A program made the position numbers and the translations under genes. A stretch of DNA of 64,000 nt, taken from Flavobacteriaceae bacterium (GTDB lineage Bacteria; Bacteroidota; Bacteroidia; Flavobacteriales; Flavobacteriaceae). The stretch lies in contig JAQWGN010000001.1 of NCBI GenBank assembly GCA_029238215.1, positions 1 to 64,000 of the forward strand, written 5' to 3'. The notes beneath the pieces were generated by a model. The model did no database searches and had not been told where the DNA came from. It worked only from the letters and a program-made list of their open reading frames with translations. Below are positions 36,278-45,585 of the stretch, one piece after another; position 1 is the stretch's first letter; each line of letters begins with the position of its first letter.

Positions 36278-37669
36278 TTATAAGTGTATCACTTCATCGT
36301 AGGCATCGGCTACGGCCTCCATCATTGCCTCACTCATGGTAGGGTGGGGGTGTACGGCTTTTAAGACCTCGTGCCCGGTAGTTTCTAGTTTACGGCCAAG
36401 AACGGCTTCAGCAATCATATCGGTAACGCCTGCGCCAATCATATGGCAACCAAGCCATTCGCCGTATTTGGCATCAAAAATAACTTTAACAAATCCCTCG
36501 GTAATCCCGCCTGCTTGTGCTTTTCCAGAAGCGGAGAACGGAAACTTACCAACTTTAATGTCTAGCCCTTGTTCTTTGGCTTGCGCTTCGGTAAGTCCTA
36601 CCGATGCAATTTCCGGGCTGCTATACGTGCATCCTGGGATATTTCCATAGTCCAAGGCCTCTACGTGCATACCCGCAATTTTTTCAACACACAAAATTCC
36701 TTCAGCAGAAGCAACATGTGCCAGTGCTTGTCCAGATGTAATGTCTCCAATGGCATAGTACCCCGGAATGTTGGTTTGATAAAATGGGTTCACTAAAATC
36801 TTATCGCGGTCGGTCGCAATTCCAACAGCTTCCAATCCAATGTTTTCAATGTTAGTTTTAATACCAACAGCCGATAGGACAACATCGGCATCGATTACTT
36901 CTTCACCCTTTTTAGTTTTCACGGTAGCTTTTACACCTTTTCCAGATGTGTCTACTGAAGTTACCTCAGCACCTGTCATTACGGTAATACCAGCTTTTTT
37001 AAAGCTGCGTTCCATTTGTTTTGAAATCTCTTCATCCTCAACAGGGACAATACGCGATTGGAACTCAATCAGCGTAACATCAGTACCCATAGCGTTGTAG
37101 AAATAAGCAAATTCTACCCCAATAGCACCAGAACCAACAACAACCAATTTTTTAGGTTGTTTTTTAAGCGTCATGGCTTTTCGATAACCAATAACTTTTT
37201 CTCCGTCTTGCGGTAAACTTGGCAATTCGCGCGAGCGCGCACCCGTAGCCACAATAATATGTTTTGCCGATAATTCTTGTTCGCTGCCATCTTCGGCTTT
37301 TACATGAACTTTTTTTCCGGGGAGTAATGAGCCGTAACCCATAACCACATCAATCTTGTTTTTTTTCATCAAAAACTGAACCCCTTTGCTCATGGTTTCA
37401 GCTACCGATCGGCTGCGGTTAACAACAGCATCAAAATCTTTGTCGTATTCTTTTACCGTAAGGCCATAGTCATCGGCATGTTTTAAGTATTCAAAAACTT
37501 GTGCAGATTTAATAAGTGCTTTGGTAGGAATACAGCCCCAGTTGAGGCAGACACCTCCAAGGCTTTCTTTTTCTACAACAGCAGTTTTAAACCCCAGTTG
37601 AGAAGCGCGTATGGCAGTTACATACCCTCCAGGACCACTTCCCAAAACTATAATATCGTATTGACTCAT
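36278..37669 (-). CDS. lpdA: Dihydrolipoyl dehydrogenase (E3)
   Basis: 463-residue FAD enzyme that reoxidises lipoamide for 2-oxoacid dehydrogenases and glycine cleavage. FAD loop VLGSGPGGYVTAIRA, redox-active Cys41/Cys46 in GGVCLNWGCIPTKA, NAD domain VVVGSGAIGVEFA, and C-terminal interface HPHPTMSEAMMEA with the catalytic His. Start ATG 37669 (MSQYDIIVLG): the longer TTG-started frame overlaps the -7 box at 37685-37692. It is followed by a terminator. Confidence 0.96.
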   Translation of the reverse strand: MSQYDIIVLGSGPGGYVTAIRASQLGFKTAVVEKESLGGVCLNWGCIPTKALIKSAQVFEYLKHADDYGLTVKEYDKDFDAVVNRSRSVAETMSKGVQFLMKKNKIDVVMGYGSLLPGKKVHVKAEDGSEQELSAKHIIVATGARSRELPSLPQDGEKVIGYRKAMTLKKQPKKLVVVGSGAIGVEFAYFYNAMGTDVTLIEFQSRIVPVEDEEISKQMERSFKKAGITVMTGAEVTSVDTSGKGVKATVKTKKGEEVIDADVVLSAVGIKTNIENIGLEAVGIATDRDKILVNPFYQTNIPGYYAIGDITSGQALAHVASAEGILCVEKIAGMHVEALDYGNIPGCTYSSPEIASVGLTEAQAKEQGLDIKVGKFPFSASGKAQAGGITEGFVKVIFDAKYGEWLGCHMIGAGVTDMIAEAVLGRKLETTGHEVLKAVHPHPTMSEAMMEAVADAYDEVIHL

Positions 37670-37684
37670 ATGAAAAAGTTTTTG

Positions 37685-37692
37685 CAAAAATA
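37685..37692 (-). promoter_or_regulatory. -7 box TATTTTTG of lpd
   Basis: The minus strand reads TATTTTTG, 15 nt before ATG 37669. Confidence 0.6.
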
Positions 37693-37717
37693 CGAAACAA
37701 CCGCCTATTCCTCTAGG

Positions 37718-38218
37718 CTATTCTTCCTTTTTGTCTTCGGAATTAAAATCCAAAGCCACAGAGTTTACGCAATAGCGCACACCGGTTGCTGTTGGCCCGT
37801 CGTTAAATACATGCCCCAGATGCCCGTCACACGTATTGCAGATAATTTCGGTACGCACCATGCCAAGGGTATTATCGCGCTCATAGCGAACTTTCCCTTC
37901 AATAGAAGCATCAAAGCTGGGCCATCCACAATCGCTTTTAAACTTTGAGTCACTTTCAAACAAGGGTTCCTTACACGCCATACAACGGTAGGTTCCTTCT
38001 TTAAAATGAAGGTTATAGGCTCCAGTGTGCGGATATTCTGTTCCCTGTTCCCGCAATATGCGGAAGGATTCTGGACTTAATTTGTCTTTCCAGTATGCGT
38101 CTGTTTTTTTCATGTCTGTTGGTATTGCTTCCTTACTTGCTAGTTCTTTAGGGTGTTGTCCACAAGCTGTAAACAGCATGAACGTATTAAGAACTAATAT
38201 TAAATAGATTGTTTTCAT
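37718..38218 (-). CDS. msrB: Lipoprotein peptide methionine-R-sulfoxide reductase MsrB
   Basis: 166 residues. Lipobox FTAC (Cys19) indicates envelope attachment. The SelR domain has zinc ligands Cys79, Cys82, Cys127 and Cys130 and catalytic Cys150 in RYCVNSVAL; CGWPSFD contains Cys97, a possible resolving residue. It reduces Met-R-sulfoxide in exported proteins. The start overlaps the hydrolase stop by 1 bp, so both share the promoter at 39084-39091. Confidence 0.94.
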   Translation of the reverse strand: MKTIYLILVLNTFMLFTACGQHPKELASKEAIPTDMKKTDAYWKDKLSPESFRILREQGTEYPHTGAYNLHFKEGTYRCMACKEPLFESDSKFKSDCGWPSFDASIEGKVRYERDNTLGMVRTEIICNTCDGHLGHVFNDGPTATGVRYCVNSVALDFNSEDKKEE

Positions 38219-39078
38219 TACGATTTAATAAATGTATTTATATGTCCCAGTACTGCCTCATCGCGCAGTATTCTACGATGTCCAAGCCCCTCTGTTTTAA
38301 TGAGCGTGGCATTGTTATGGTGTTTAATAATGTTATCTGCACAGCTGACCGCAATATCCTTATCGTCTTCATCATGAAGTATCAAAGTAGGAATGTGTTG
38401 TTCTTTAACCACCACACTCGATGAAAAATCATGAGTTTTAATCTTAAATTTTGTTTCAAAATGACGTGTCATAAGGCTACAGGTTGAAGGACGTAAGCCC
38501 ACTGCTGCAATAAAGTTTTCAAAAATCGTGCCCATTAGGTCGCCTGCCCCTATGGTTACCACTTTTTTAATGGTTTTTGGTGCTTTACAGTAATTGAAAA
38601 TCGCCATTCCGCCCAAAGAGTGACCAACAAGCCCATAGATTCCACCAAGGGCTTTATCAAAATAACTAATCGTTGCTATCATTTGCAATACATTCGTTTT
38701 TTTGCCTGTAGATTTTCCATGTGCAGGCGCATCAAATGCAATCACGTGATAGCCCAATTGATGAAGGGATTCCGCAATGCCATGCAATTGCATGCCTCTT
38801 CCGCTCCATCCGTGCACTAATAATATTTTATTTCCAGTATTTTCCCATTCATACGTAGCAACATGCCGATCAATTTCGGCCACATAATGCATGTTTTGTG
38901 TGCATGCCTCAAGTGCTTTTTGTTCTCTAAACGGCATTTTAAACTTAATTGGTTTAGAAAAAACATAACTTGCAACTAGCATGGATGTGTGCGGAGATAA
39001 ACGTTCTATCGCTTGTAAAGAAACACGAAGCCATTTTGGGACTGCGATTCCTTGGTGATTCTTTTTTTGTTTCTGCAT
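38218..39078 (-). CDS. Alpha/beta hydrolase
   Basis: 286 residues with the alpha/beta hydrolase core: ILLVHGWSGRGMQLHGIAESL, the nucleophile elbow GLVGHSLGGMAIF, a loop IPTLILHDEDDKD with the acid Asp, and GLGHRRIL with the His. The substrate is unknown. The longest frame starts at 39174, but ATG 39078 (MQKQKKNHQGIAVPKWLRVS) directly follows a -7 box and is preferred. It forms an operon with msrB. Confidence 0.88.
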   Translation of the reverse strand: MQKQKKNHQGIAVPKWLRVSLQAIERLSPHTSMLVASYVFSKPIKFKMPFREQKALEACTQNMHYVAEIDRHVATYEWENTGNKILLVHGWSGRGMQLHGIAESLHQLGYHVIAFDAPAHGKSTGKKTNVLQMIATISYFDKALGGIYGLVGHSLGGMAIFNYCKAPKTIKKVVTIGAGDLMGTIFENFIAAVGLRPSTCSLMTRHFETKFKIKTHDFSSSVVVKEQHIPTLILHDEDDKDIAVSCADNIIKHHNNATLIKTEGLGHRRILRDEAVLGHINTFIKS

Positions 39079-39083
39079 TATAT

Positions 39084-39091
39084 CAAAGATA
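39084..39091 (-). promoter_or_regulatory. -7 box TATCTTTG of hydrolase-msrB
   Basis: The minus strand reads TATCTTTG, 5 nt before ATG 39078; the predicted transcript start lies at or near the ATG. Confidence 0.55.
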
Positions 39092-39148
39092 AGATTCTTA
39101 ACTCTAGCTATTTTAAAACATTTTTGTTTATTTGAATAAATATCAAGT

Positions 39149-40471
39149 ATGCCATTACACAATAAAGGAGACAAAAAATTACTACGTGCCTGGGCTTCTT
39201 ATGATTGGGCAAACTCGGTTTACTTTTTGGTAATCACCTCAACAATCTTCCCATTATATTACGGATACGTTTGTGGTAATCAAACCCACTTAGAGGTTTT
39301 TGGTATTGATTTTAAGAATACAGCGCTAATAAGTTATGTTACTGCCATGGCTTTTATTGTTATTGCATTGTGGTCTCCCATATTGTCGGGAATTGCAGAT
39401 TATATGGGCAACAAAAAGCGCTTTATGCAATTTTATTGTTACTTAGGTTCTGCCGCTTGTATTGGATTGTATTGGTTTAATCTCGAAAATATTTATTGGG
39501 GATTGTTGTTTTATTTTCTGGCTTTGGTAGGCGCTTGGTCTAGCTTGGTGTTTTACAATTCCTATTTACCCGATATTGCCTTCCCAAGTCAACAAAATCG
39601 TATTAGCGCACGAGGTTATGCGCTTGGCTATGTGGGTAGTGTTTTGCTGCTTTTGATCAATTTATTTATGGTATTAAAACCCGAGTGGTTTGGTATTGTA
39701 GGGGATGATGGTTCCGCCTCACTACTTGCGATGCGTTATTCCTTTATATCTGTTGGTGTATGGTGGTTTGCCTTTAGTCATATTGCCTTTTATCATTTGC
39801 CGCGTGGCAATAAGGATAAAGTTTACACAAAGGACATCTTTTTTAATGGATATCGTGAGCTAAAAATGGTTTGGAATAATTTAAAAGAACTCATTTTTAT
39901 GAAGCGTTATTTAGGGGCGTTTTTTGTCTTTAGCATGGCGTTGCAAACGGTAATGCTTGTTGCCGCTTATTTTGGAGAACAAGAAATTTCTTGGACAGGA
40001 GAAGAAAAAACAATGGGGCTAATCATAAGCATATTGCTGATTCAAATAATTGCCATTTTTGGTGCATTGTTTGCCGCAAAACTTGCCAATCGTTGGGGGA
40101 ATATTAAAACCCTGATTCTCTTAAACTTTATTTGGGTGTGCCTATGTATAAGTGCCTATTTTATTTACGAACCCATTGAGTTTTATATTGTTGCTGGTTT
40201 TGTTGGGCTTTGCATGGGAGGCATTCAGTCTGTTGCGCGTTCAACCTTTTCCCAACTTATTCCAGAAACACAAGACACCACTTCGTATTTTAGTTTTTAT
40301 GATGTGGCCGAAAAAGTGGGTATCGTAATCGGAATGTTGATGTATGCTACTTTAGACCAGTTAACGGGGAGTATGCGCTATGCCATTCTATTCTTTGTTC
40401 TTATTTTTCTGTTGGGAGCAATATTGCTTATCCGATTACAACGTAAAAACAACAAAACGTTAGCGATTTAA
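39149..40471 (+). CDS. UMF1-family MFS transporter
   Basis: 440 residues with about 12 membrane helices. The N-terminus RAWASYDWANSVYFLVITSTIFPLYYG and the central LSGIADYMGNKKRFMQFYCYLG are hallmarks of the UMF1 (Atg22-like) branch of the major facilitator superfamily. Atg22 exports amino acids from the yeast vacuole; bacterial substrates are unknown. Divergent from the hydrolase-msrB operon, and convergent 2 bp from the DUF2807 gene. Confidence 0.92.
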   Translation: MPLHNKGDKKLLRAWASYDWANSVYFLVITSTIFPLYYGYVCGNQTHLEVFGIDFKNTALISYVTAMAFIVIALWSPILSGIADYMGNKKRFMQFYCYLGSAACIGLYWFNLENIYWGLLFYFLALVGAWSSLVFYNSYLPDIAFPSQQNRISARGYALGYVGSVLLLLINLFMVLKPEWFGIVGDDGSASLLAMRYSFISVGVWWFAFSHIAFYHLPRGNKDKVYTKDIFFNGYRELKMVWNNLKELIFMKRYLGAFFVFSMALQTVMLVAAYFGEQEISWTGEEKTMGLIISILLIQIIAIFGALFAAKLANRWGNIKTLILLNFIWVCLCISAYFIYEPIEFYIVAGFVGLCMGGIQSVARSTFSQLIPETQDTTSYFSFYDVAEKVGIVIGMLMYATLDQLTGSMRYAILFFVLIFLLGAILLIRLQRKNNKTLAI

Positions 40472-40473
40472 GG

Positions 40474-41256
40474 TTATCTTTTATTGATTGACCCCGATCC
40501 AACAATTTTTTTCTCAATTTTCCCCACATCGCCATTTATATGAATATCTCCAGAACCAACAATTGTTGCAGATAATTGTTCGGATGCTGTAATATAAACA
40601 TCCCCTGAACCAACCACTTTTGCAACTCCATTGCGAACTTGAAGTGTTCTGCTGTCAATGTCTCCAGAGCCTGTTACAGCTGCATTGAGCGTGGTGGCCT
40701 CTCCACTTAATTTAATATCTCCAGAGCCTGATAAGGATGCTTTAATCGTTTTTGCATGAAGTATTGCTTTCAAATCTCCAGAGCCCGACACAAACGCTTT
40801 AACAGTGTTTGCATCTAAGGTTATGTTTAAATCTCCAGATCCGTTGACGATGAGTTTTACTTCGTCTCCCTTGATAGGGTCTTTGCCTTTTATTTCTCCA
40901 GATCCATTTACTTCGAGTTTCACAACAGTTGTAATGGGTATTTCTATGGCAATTTGATTTTTTAAAGATGGCTTAAGCGATACATTTTTTTTGGTCCTAA
41001 TATTTAACACATTGTTTTTGACAGCCAGTTCAAGGTGTTCAAGTATGTTTTTTTCTCCCTTAAGAGTAACAACCCCTTCTTTGCCTTTTATAAGGCTAAC
41101 GTCAACGTTTGTATGTATAACAATGGATGCATACGGTTCTATATCACGTTTTTCAGTGATGACATTTCCATCTCCTTTAATTGTTGATTTCCATTGAGCC
41201 TGTGAAGTGTTAAAGAAAAGTAGGGTACTAGCGATTATAACTGTAAAAAATTTCAT
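40474..41256 (-). CDS. DUF2807 (head GIN) domain protein, exported
   Basis: 260 residues with a signal peptide ending SQA. The rest is a regular beta-helix-like array in which the tripeptide GSG, mostly GSGD or GSGE, recurs about every 20 residues (VNGSGEIKG, VSGSGDLKA, VTGSGDID, VGSGDVYI, and so on). This matches the GIN/DUF2807 family, presumed adhesin-like or envelope protein. No enzyme motif is present. The regular repeats argue for a structural role, which is inference. Confidence 0.88.
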   Translation of the reverse strand: MKFFTVIIASTLLFFNTSQAQWKSTIKGDGNVITEKRDIEPYASIVIHTNVDVSLIKGKEGVVTLKGEKNILEHLELAVKNNVLNIRTKKNVSLKPSLKNQIAIEIPITTVVKLEVNGSGEIKGKDPIKGDEVKLIVNGSGDLNITLDANTVKAFVSGSGDLKAILHAKTIKASLSGSGDIKLSGEATTLNAAVTGSGDIDSRTLQVRNGVAKVVGSGDVYITASEQLSATIVGSGDIHINGDVGKIEKKIVGSGSINKR

Positions 41257-41389
41257 GGTTTTTTGATTTGGGATATATTTTTATAACGACATTTTTAAAA
41301 TTTTGTTACAATGGCATAGAGTTTGGAATTATAAAAGATATCATAAAATAAGCCTGTTTGTTGTTGTATTTAGATCAAAATCAGACAAT

Positions 41390-43858
41390 ATGGCACAATA
41401 TGAATCTATGTCAAGAACAAAAATTTTATCTCTAGAAACACTTTCCCCTCAAGATATTGAAGACGAAGCAGAATTAATTCCGTTAATGACTACTGATGAT
41501 GAGGAGGCCATTCAGAAAGAACCCGTCCCAGATGAGTTACCCATTCTTCCGCTGAAGAATACAGTTCTTTTTCCTGGAGTGGTTATTCCAATTACTGCCA
41601 GTCGTGATCGATCTATACAGTTGATAAAGGCTGTTAATAAAGGCGATAAATTATTGGGTGTTGTTGCACAGCAGAATGTAGACGTTAAAATTCCAGAATC
41701 TAAAGATCTGTATCAAAAAGGTACCCTAGCAAAAATATTACGTGTGCTAACAATGCCTGATGGGAATACGACTGTAATTTTACAGGGAAAGAAACGATTT
41801 GAAACTTTAGAATATACATCAGAGACACCTTTTTTTAAGGCTAAGGTTGGTGCTCTTGAAGAGGTTCGTTCAGATGATTCAGCTGCAGATTTTGAAGCAA
41901 TCATAGAGTCAATAAAGGAATTGGCATTAAAAATCATTGCTCAAAACCCAGAAATTCCATCGGAAGCGTCTTTTGCAATTAAAAACATTCAAAGTAATGC
42001 GTTCTTGGTCAATTTTGTTTCTTCAAACATGAATATGTCTGTTGCTGAAAAACAAAAGGTTTTGGAAGAAGACAACTTAGAAGAACGGGCATTAATGTGT
42101 TTAAAACAGTTGCATGTTGAATATCAAAAGCTTTCGCTTAAAAATGACATTCAAACCAAGGTTAGAAATGATTTAGATCAGCAACAACGTGAGTATTTCT
42201 TACACCAACAGATGAAGACCATTCAAGAAGAGCTTGGTGGCGTTTCGTATGATGAAGAGGTACAAGAAATGCGCGAACGTGCTCAATTAAAATCTTGGGA
42301 TGAGCAGGTGGCAAAGCACTTTGACAAAGAGCTGGCAAAACTAGAACGAATGAACCCTCAAGTGGCAGAATATTCTGTACAACGAAATTATCTGGATTTA
42401 TATCTTGATTTGCCATGGAATACGTTTTCAAAAGACTCGTTTAATTTAGTTAAAGCACAAAAAATACTTGATAGAGATCACTTTGGACTTGATAAAGTCA
42501 AACAACGAATTATTGAGCATTTGGCCGTACTCAAGTTGCGAAATGATATGAAGTCACCAATCCTGTGTTTGGTTGGACCTCCTGGAGTAGGGAAGACCTC
42601 CCTTGGAAAATCTATAGCAGAGGCACTGGGTAGAAAATACGTAAGAATGTCTTTGGGTGGTTTACGTGATGAAGCTGAAATACGCGGTCATCGAAAAACG
42701 TATATTGGAGCAATGCCAGGAAGGGTTGTCAAGAACATCAAAAAGGCTGCTACTTCAAATCCCGTTTTTGTGTTAGACGAACTTGATAAACTTGCTGAAT
42801 CTGCTCACGGAGATCCGTCTTCTGCAATGCTAGAAGTTTTGGATCCTGAACAAAACACGAGCTTTTATGATAATTATTTGGAAACAGGTTATGACTTGTC
42901 TAAAGTTATGTTCGTTGCCACTGCCAATTCCTTATCGTCTATTCAACCTGCCTTATTAGATAGGATGGAGATTATAGAGGTTTCAGGCTATACTTTAGAA
43001 GAAAAAGTACAAATAGGGTTACGTTACTTATTGCCAAAACAGTTAAAAGAGCACGGGATGCCCAAAAAGGCTCTGCAATTACCCAAGGCAACAATGCGCG
43101 ACCTTGTTGCTGGATATACACGTGAGTCGGGCGTGCGTGGTTTGGATAAACAGATAGCTAAAGTGGTGCGTCACTTTGCAATGCGATTGGCAAAGGAAGA
43201 CCCAAGAGATCCCAAGCTAATTTCCGATGATTTGGAAGCCATTTTAGGTCCAGCAAAATTACTTCGTAACATGTATGAAACAAATAATGTTGCAGGTGTT
43301 GTTACTGGATTGGCATGGACCCGAGTAGGAGGTGATATTTTGTTTATAGAATCATCAATTAGCAAAGGAAATGGAGCCTTGTCTATCACAGGAAACTTAG
43401 GAAAAGTGATGAAAGAATCTGCTACTATTGCACTGCAATACATTAAGGCGCACACAAAAGATTTAGAAATAGATGAAGCTTTTTTTGACAAACATAACTT
43501 CCATATTCACGTCCCTGAGGGGGCAACACCAAAAGATGGACCAAGTGCTGGGATTACAATGATCACTTCATTGGTTTCAAGTATCCTAAACCGTAAGGTT
43601 AAAAACCGTATTGCGATGACAGGCGAAATTACCCTTCGTGGTAAGGTGTTAGCTGTTGGAGGTATTAAGGAGAAAATTTTAGCTGCCAAACGTGCCAACA
43701 TTAAAGAAATCATAATGTGTCACAAAAATGAGGCTGACGTCAATGAGATTCCTAAACGGTATTTAAGTGGACTGACATTTCATTATGTACACTCAATCAA
43801 TGAAGTGTTGTCTATTGCAATTACAAAGCAACAGGCTCGAAGTACGAAATCGAATTAA
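41390..43858 (+). CDS. lon: ATP-dependent Lon protease
   Basis: 822-residue AAA+ serine protease for damaged and regulatory proteins. LAN substrate-binding domain (LPILPLKNTVLFPGVVIPI), AAA module with Walker A GPPGVGKTSLGKSIA near residue 395 and Walker B VFVLDELDKL, and the protease domain with catalytic Ser719 in KDGPSAGITM and Lys in GGIKEK. Start: ATG 41390 (MAQYESMSRTK) or 41408 (MSRTKILSLE); the frame extends upstream to 41303, but that part looks non-coding. It is followed by porQ and cmk. Confidence 0.95.
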   Translation: MAQYESMSRTKILSLETLSPQDIEDEAELIPLMTTDDEEAIQKEPVPDELPILPLKNTVLFPGVVIPITASRDRSIQLIKAVNKGDKLLGVVAQQNVDVKIPESKDLYQKGTLAKILRVLTMPDGNTTVILQGKKRFETLEYTSETPFFKAKVGALEEVRSDDSAADFEAIIESIKELALKIIAQNPEIPSEASFAIKNIQSNAFLVNFVSSNMNMSVAEKQKVLEEDNLEERALMCLKQLHVEYQKLSLKNDIQTKVRNDLDQQQREYFLHQQMKTIQEELGGVSYDEEVQEMRERAQLKSWDEQVAKHFDKELAKLERMNPQVAEYSVQRNYLDLYLDLPWNTFSKDSFNLVKAQKILDRDHFGLDKVKQRIIEHLAVLKLRNDMKSPILCLVGPPGVGKTSLGKSIAEALGRKYVRMSLGGLRDEAEIRGHRKTYIGAMPGRVVKNIKKAATSNPVFVLDELDKLAESAHGDPSSAMLEVLDPEQNTSFYDNYLETGYDLSKVMFVATANSLSSIQPALLDRMEIIEVSGYTLEEKVQIGLRYLLPKQLKEHGMPKKALQLPKATMRDLVAGYTRESGVRGLDKQIAKVVRHFAMRLAKEDPRDPKLISDDLEAILGPAKLLRNMYETNNVAGVVTGLAWTRVGGDILFIESSISKGNGALSITGNLGKVMKESATIALQYIKAHTKDLEIDEAFFDKHNFHIHVPEGATPKDGPSAGITMITSLVSSILNRKVKNRIAMTGEITLRGKVLAVGGIKEKILAAKRANIKEIIMCHKNEADVNEIPKRYLSGLTFHYVHSINEVLSIAITKQQARSTKSN

Positions 43859-43876
43859 TTGCCGTTTTCAGTACGC

Positions 43877-44890
43877 ATGAGGTTCTTATTTAGCGTTTGC
43901 GTTTTTTTTAACGCCTTCTGGGGTCAATCCCAATTAGGTGGCGATGCAACATTTCGATTTTTGGAATTGTCTTCAAGTCCTCGTGCCCTTGCATTGGCAG
44001 ACCCTGTCACTATCGATGATAGTGATATAAGCACCGCCTTAAATAACCCAGCCTTAATTCGCTCTACCCACGGCGGGCAGGTTATGGTCACTTATGAACC
44101 ATATTTTGATGGTATTCATCGTGGAGGAGGAGCATACACCTATACGCTTAATCGAAAAACGGCACTAGCTTTTGATGTTAATTATATTAATTACGGGACT
44201 TTTTCAGGAGCCGATGCGTTTGGAAATTCTACCTCCGATTTTGGTGGTAACGAAGTTGCCATAGGTATAGGATCTTCGTATTATATGTTGGCTGCTAACT
44301 TGCATGTGGGCGGACGTTTTCGATATATACGCTCTACGTTAGAGTCCTATTCTTCCTCAGGGCTTTCGGGAGATATTGGCTTGTACTATGCGCCAATAGG
44401 TAGTTCCTGGCGTTTCGGCTTGGTTTATCAACACCTTGGAAAGCAACTTACAGCCTATCAAGATATTATTGAAGCCTTACCCGCTAATCTTACTTTTGGT
44501 TTTTCTAATGCATTGAAGTATTTACCCTTAAGATGGCATGTGTCATTTCATCATTTAAATAAATGGCCCTTATTGTTTGAAAATCCAGAAGAAGCAATTA
44601 CAAGTCTTAATGGAGACAATACACAACAAACTGCTGGCATCATTAAGAAATTATTGCGTCATGGTAGTTTTGGAGTAGAGCTATTCCCCGAAGGCCTATT
44701 TTCAATTCGCTTGGGGTATCATGTGCAGCGTGCAGCAGAATTACGTATTTTGGACGTTCGCAACTTTTCTGGAATGTCCTTAGGTATTGGTATTCAGATG
44801 CGTCGCTTGCGATTTCAACTCGCCCACGCACGTTACAATGTTGCAGGAAATAGAACGTTTATAGGCCTAACGCTAGAACCAAAACCATGA
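43877..44890 (+). CDS. porQ: Type IX secretion system protein PorQ
   Basis: 337 residues, signal peptide (RFLFSVCVFFNAFWGQSQ), then an outer-membrane beta-barrel of the PorV-like family: GGDATFRFLELSSSPRALALADP, ALNNPALI, YTLNRKTALAFDVNYINYG. PorQ and PorZ belong to the attachment complex that anchors T9SS cargo to A-LPS. ATG 43877 is preferred over a TTG at 43859. It overlaps cmk by 4 bp (ATGA); this lon-porQ-cmk order suggests co-expression. The T9SS cargo at 32587-34335 is a likely client. Confidence 0.9.
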   Translation: MRFLFSVCVFFNAFWGQSQLGGDATFRFLELSSSPRALALADPVTIDDSDISTALNNPALIRSTHGGQVMVTYEPYFDGIHRGGGAYTYTLNRKTALAFDVNYINYGTFSGADAFGNSTSDFGGNEVAIGIGSSYYMLAANLHVGGRFRYIRSTLESYSSSGLSGDIGLYYAPIGSSWRFGLVYQHLGKQLTAYQDIIEALPANLTFGFSNALKYLPLRWHVSFHHLNKWPLLFENPEEAITSLNGDNTQQTAGIIKKLLRHGSFGVELFPEGLFSIRLGYHVQRAAELRILDVRNFSGMSLGIGIQMRRLRFQLAHARYNVAGNRTFIGLTLEPKP

Positions 44891-45558
44891 AAAACTCGTT
44901 TGTGATTGCCATAGATGGTGCTTCCTCAACTGGGAAAAGCACCTTAGCCAAAGGATTGGCTAATGCATTAAGTATAGCACACGTAGATTCTGGCGCTATG
45001 TATAGAGGGGTTACCCTGTATGCGCAACAGCAACATTGGATTACTGAAACTTCATTCGATACCCAAGCCCTAGTCGCGAATTTGGATGATATCCAATTGA
45101 TGTTTAAGGGAGACCGCTTGCTGTTAAACGGCAAAGACGTGAGCGACCCAATACGCTCGATGTCTGTTTCAGAAGCAGTGAGTAGGGTAGCTGCAATTTC
45201 TGAAGTTCGTGTCTTTTTAGTAGCTCAACAACGCACCATCGCGGCTCATCAATCAGTTGTAATGGACGGACGTGATATTGGTACAGTGGTTTTTCCTAAT
45301 GCAGACTTAAAAATTTTCTTAACTGCAGATCCTAAAATACGAGCGCAGCGACGTTATGAAGAATTGGCTCCATTAGACGCTACGCTCACTTTTGAACAAA
45401 TTTTAGATAATATAACCCAGCGCGACCATCTGGACAGTACTCGGGCAGACTCGCCATTAATGCAAGCAACTGACGCCATAGCCATTGTTGCCTCGGACTA
45501 TACGATTGAAGAGTTGCATGCTCATGTATTAGCCTTGGTAAAAAAGCTGATTCACTAA
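44887..45558 (+). CDS. cmk: Cytidylate kinase
   Basis: 223-residue NMP kinase that phosphorylates CMP and dCMP. P-loop DGASSTGKSTLAKGLA near residue 10, DSGAMYRGVTLYA, VVMDGRDIGTVVFPNADLKIFLTA and the lid region RAQRRYEEL. Complete, with an ATGA start overlap with porQ. Confidence 0.95.
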   Translation: MKNSFVIAIDGASSTGKSTLAKGLANALSIAHVDSGAMYRGVTLYAQQQHWITETSFDTQALVANLDDIQLMFKGDRLLLNGKDVSDPIRSMSVSEAVSRVAAISEVRVFLVAQQRTIAAHQSVVMDGRDIGTVVFPNADLKIFLTADPKIRAQRRYEELAPLDATLTFEQILDNITQRDHLDSTRADSPLMQATDAIAIVASDYTIEELHAHVLALVKKLIH

Positions 45559-45585
45559 AGTTTTTTACATCATATTGAGCCAGCG

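Noticed and set aside
36840..37100. Plus-strand frames opposite lpd and similar antisense frames across the window
   Set aside because: They lie wholly within well-supported genes on the other strand and encode unrelated low-complexity peptides.
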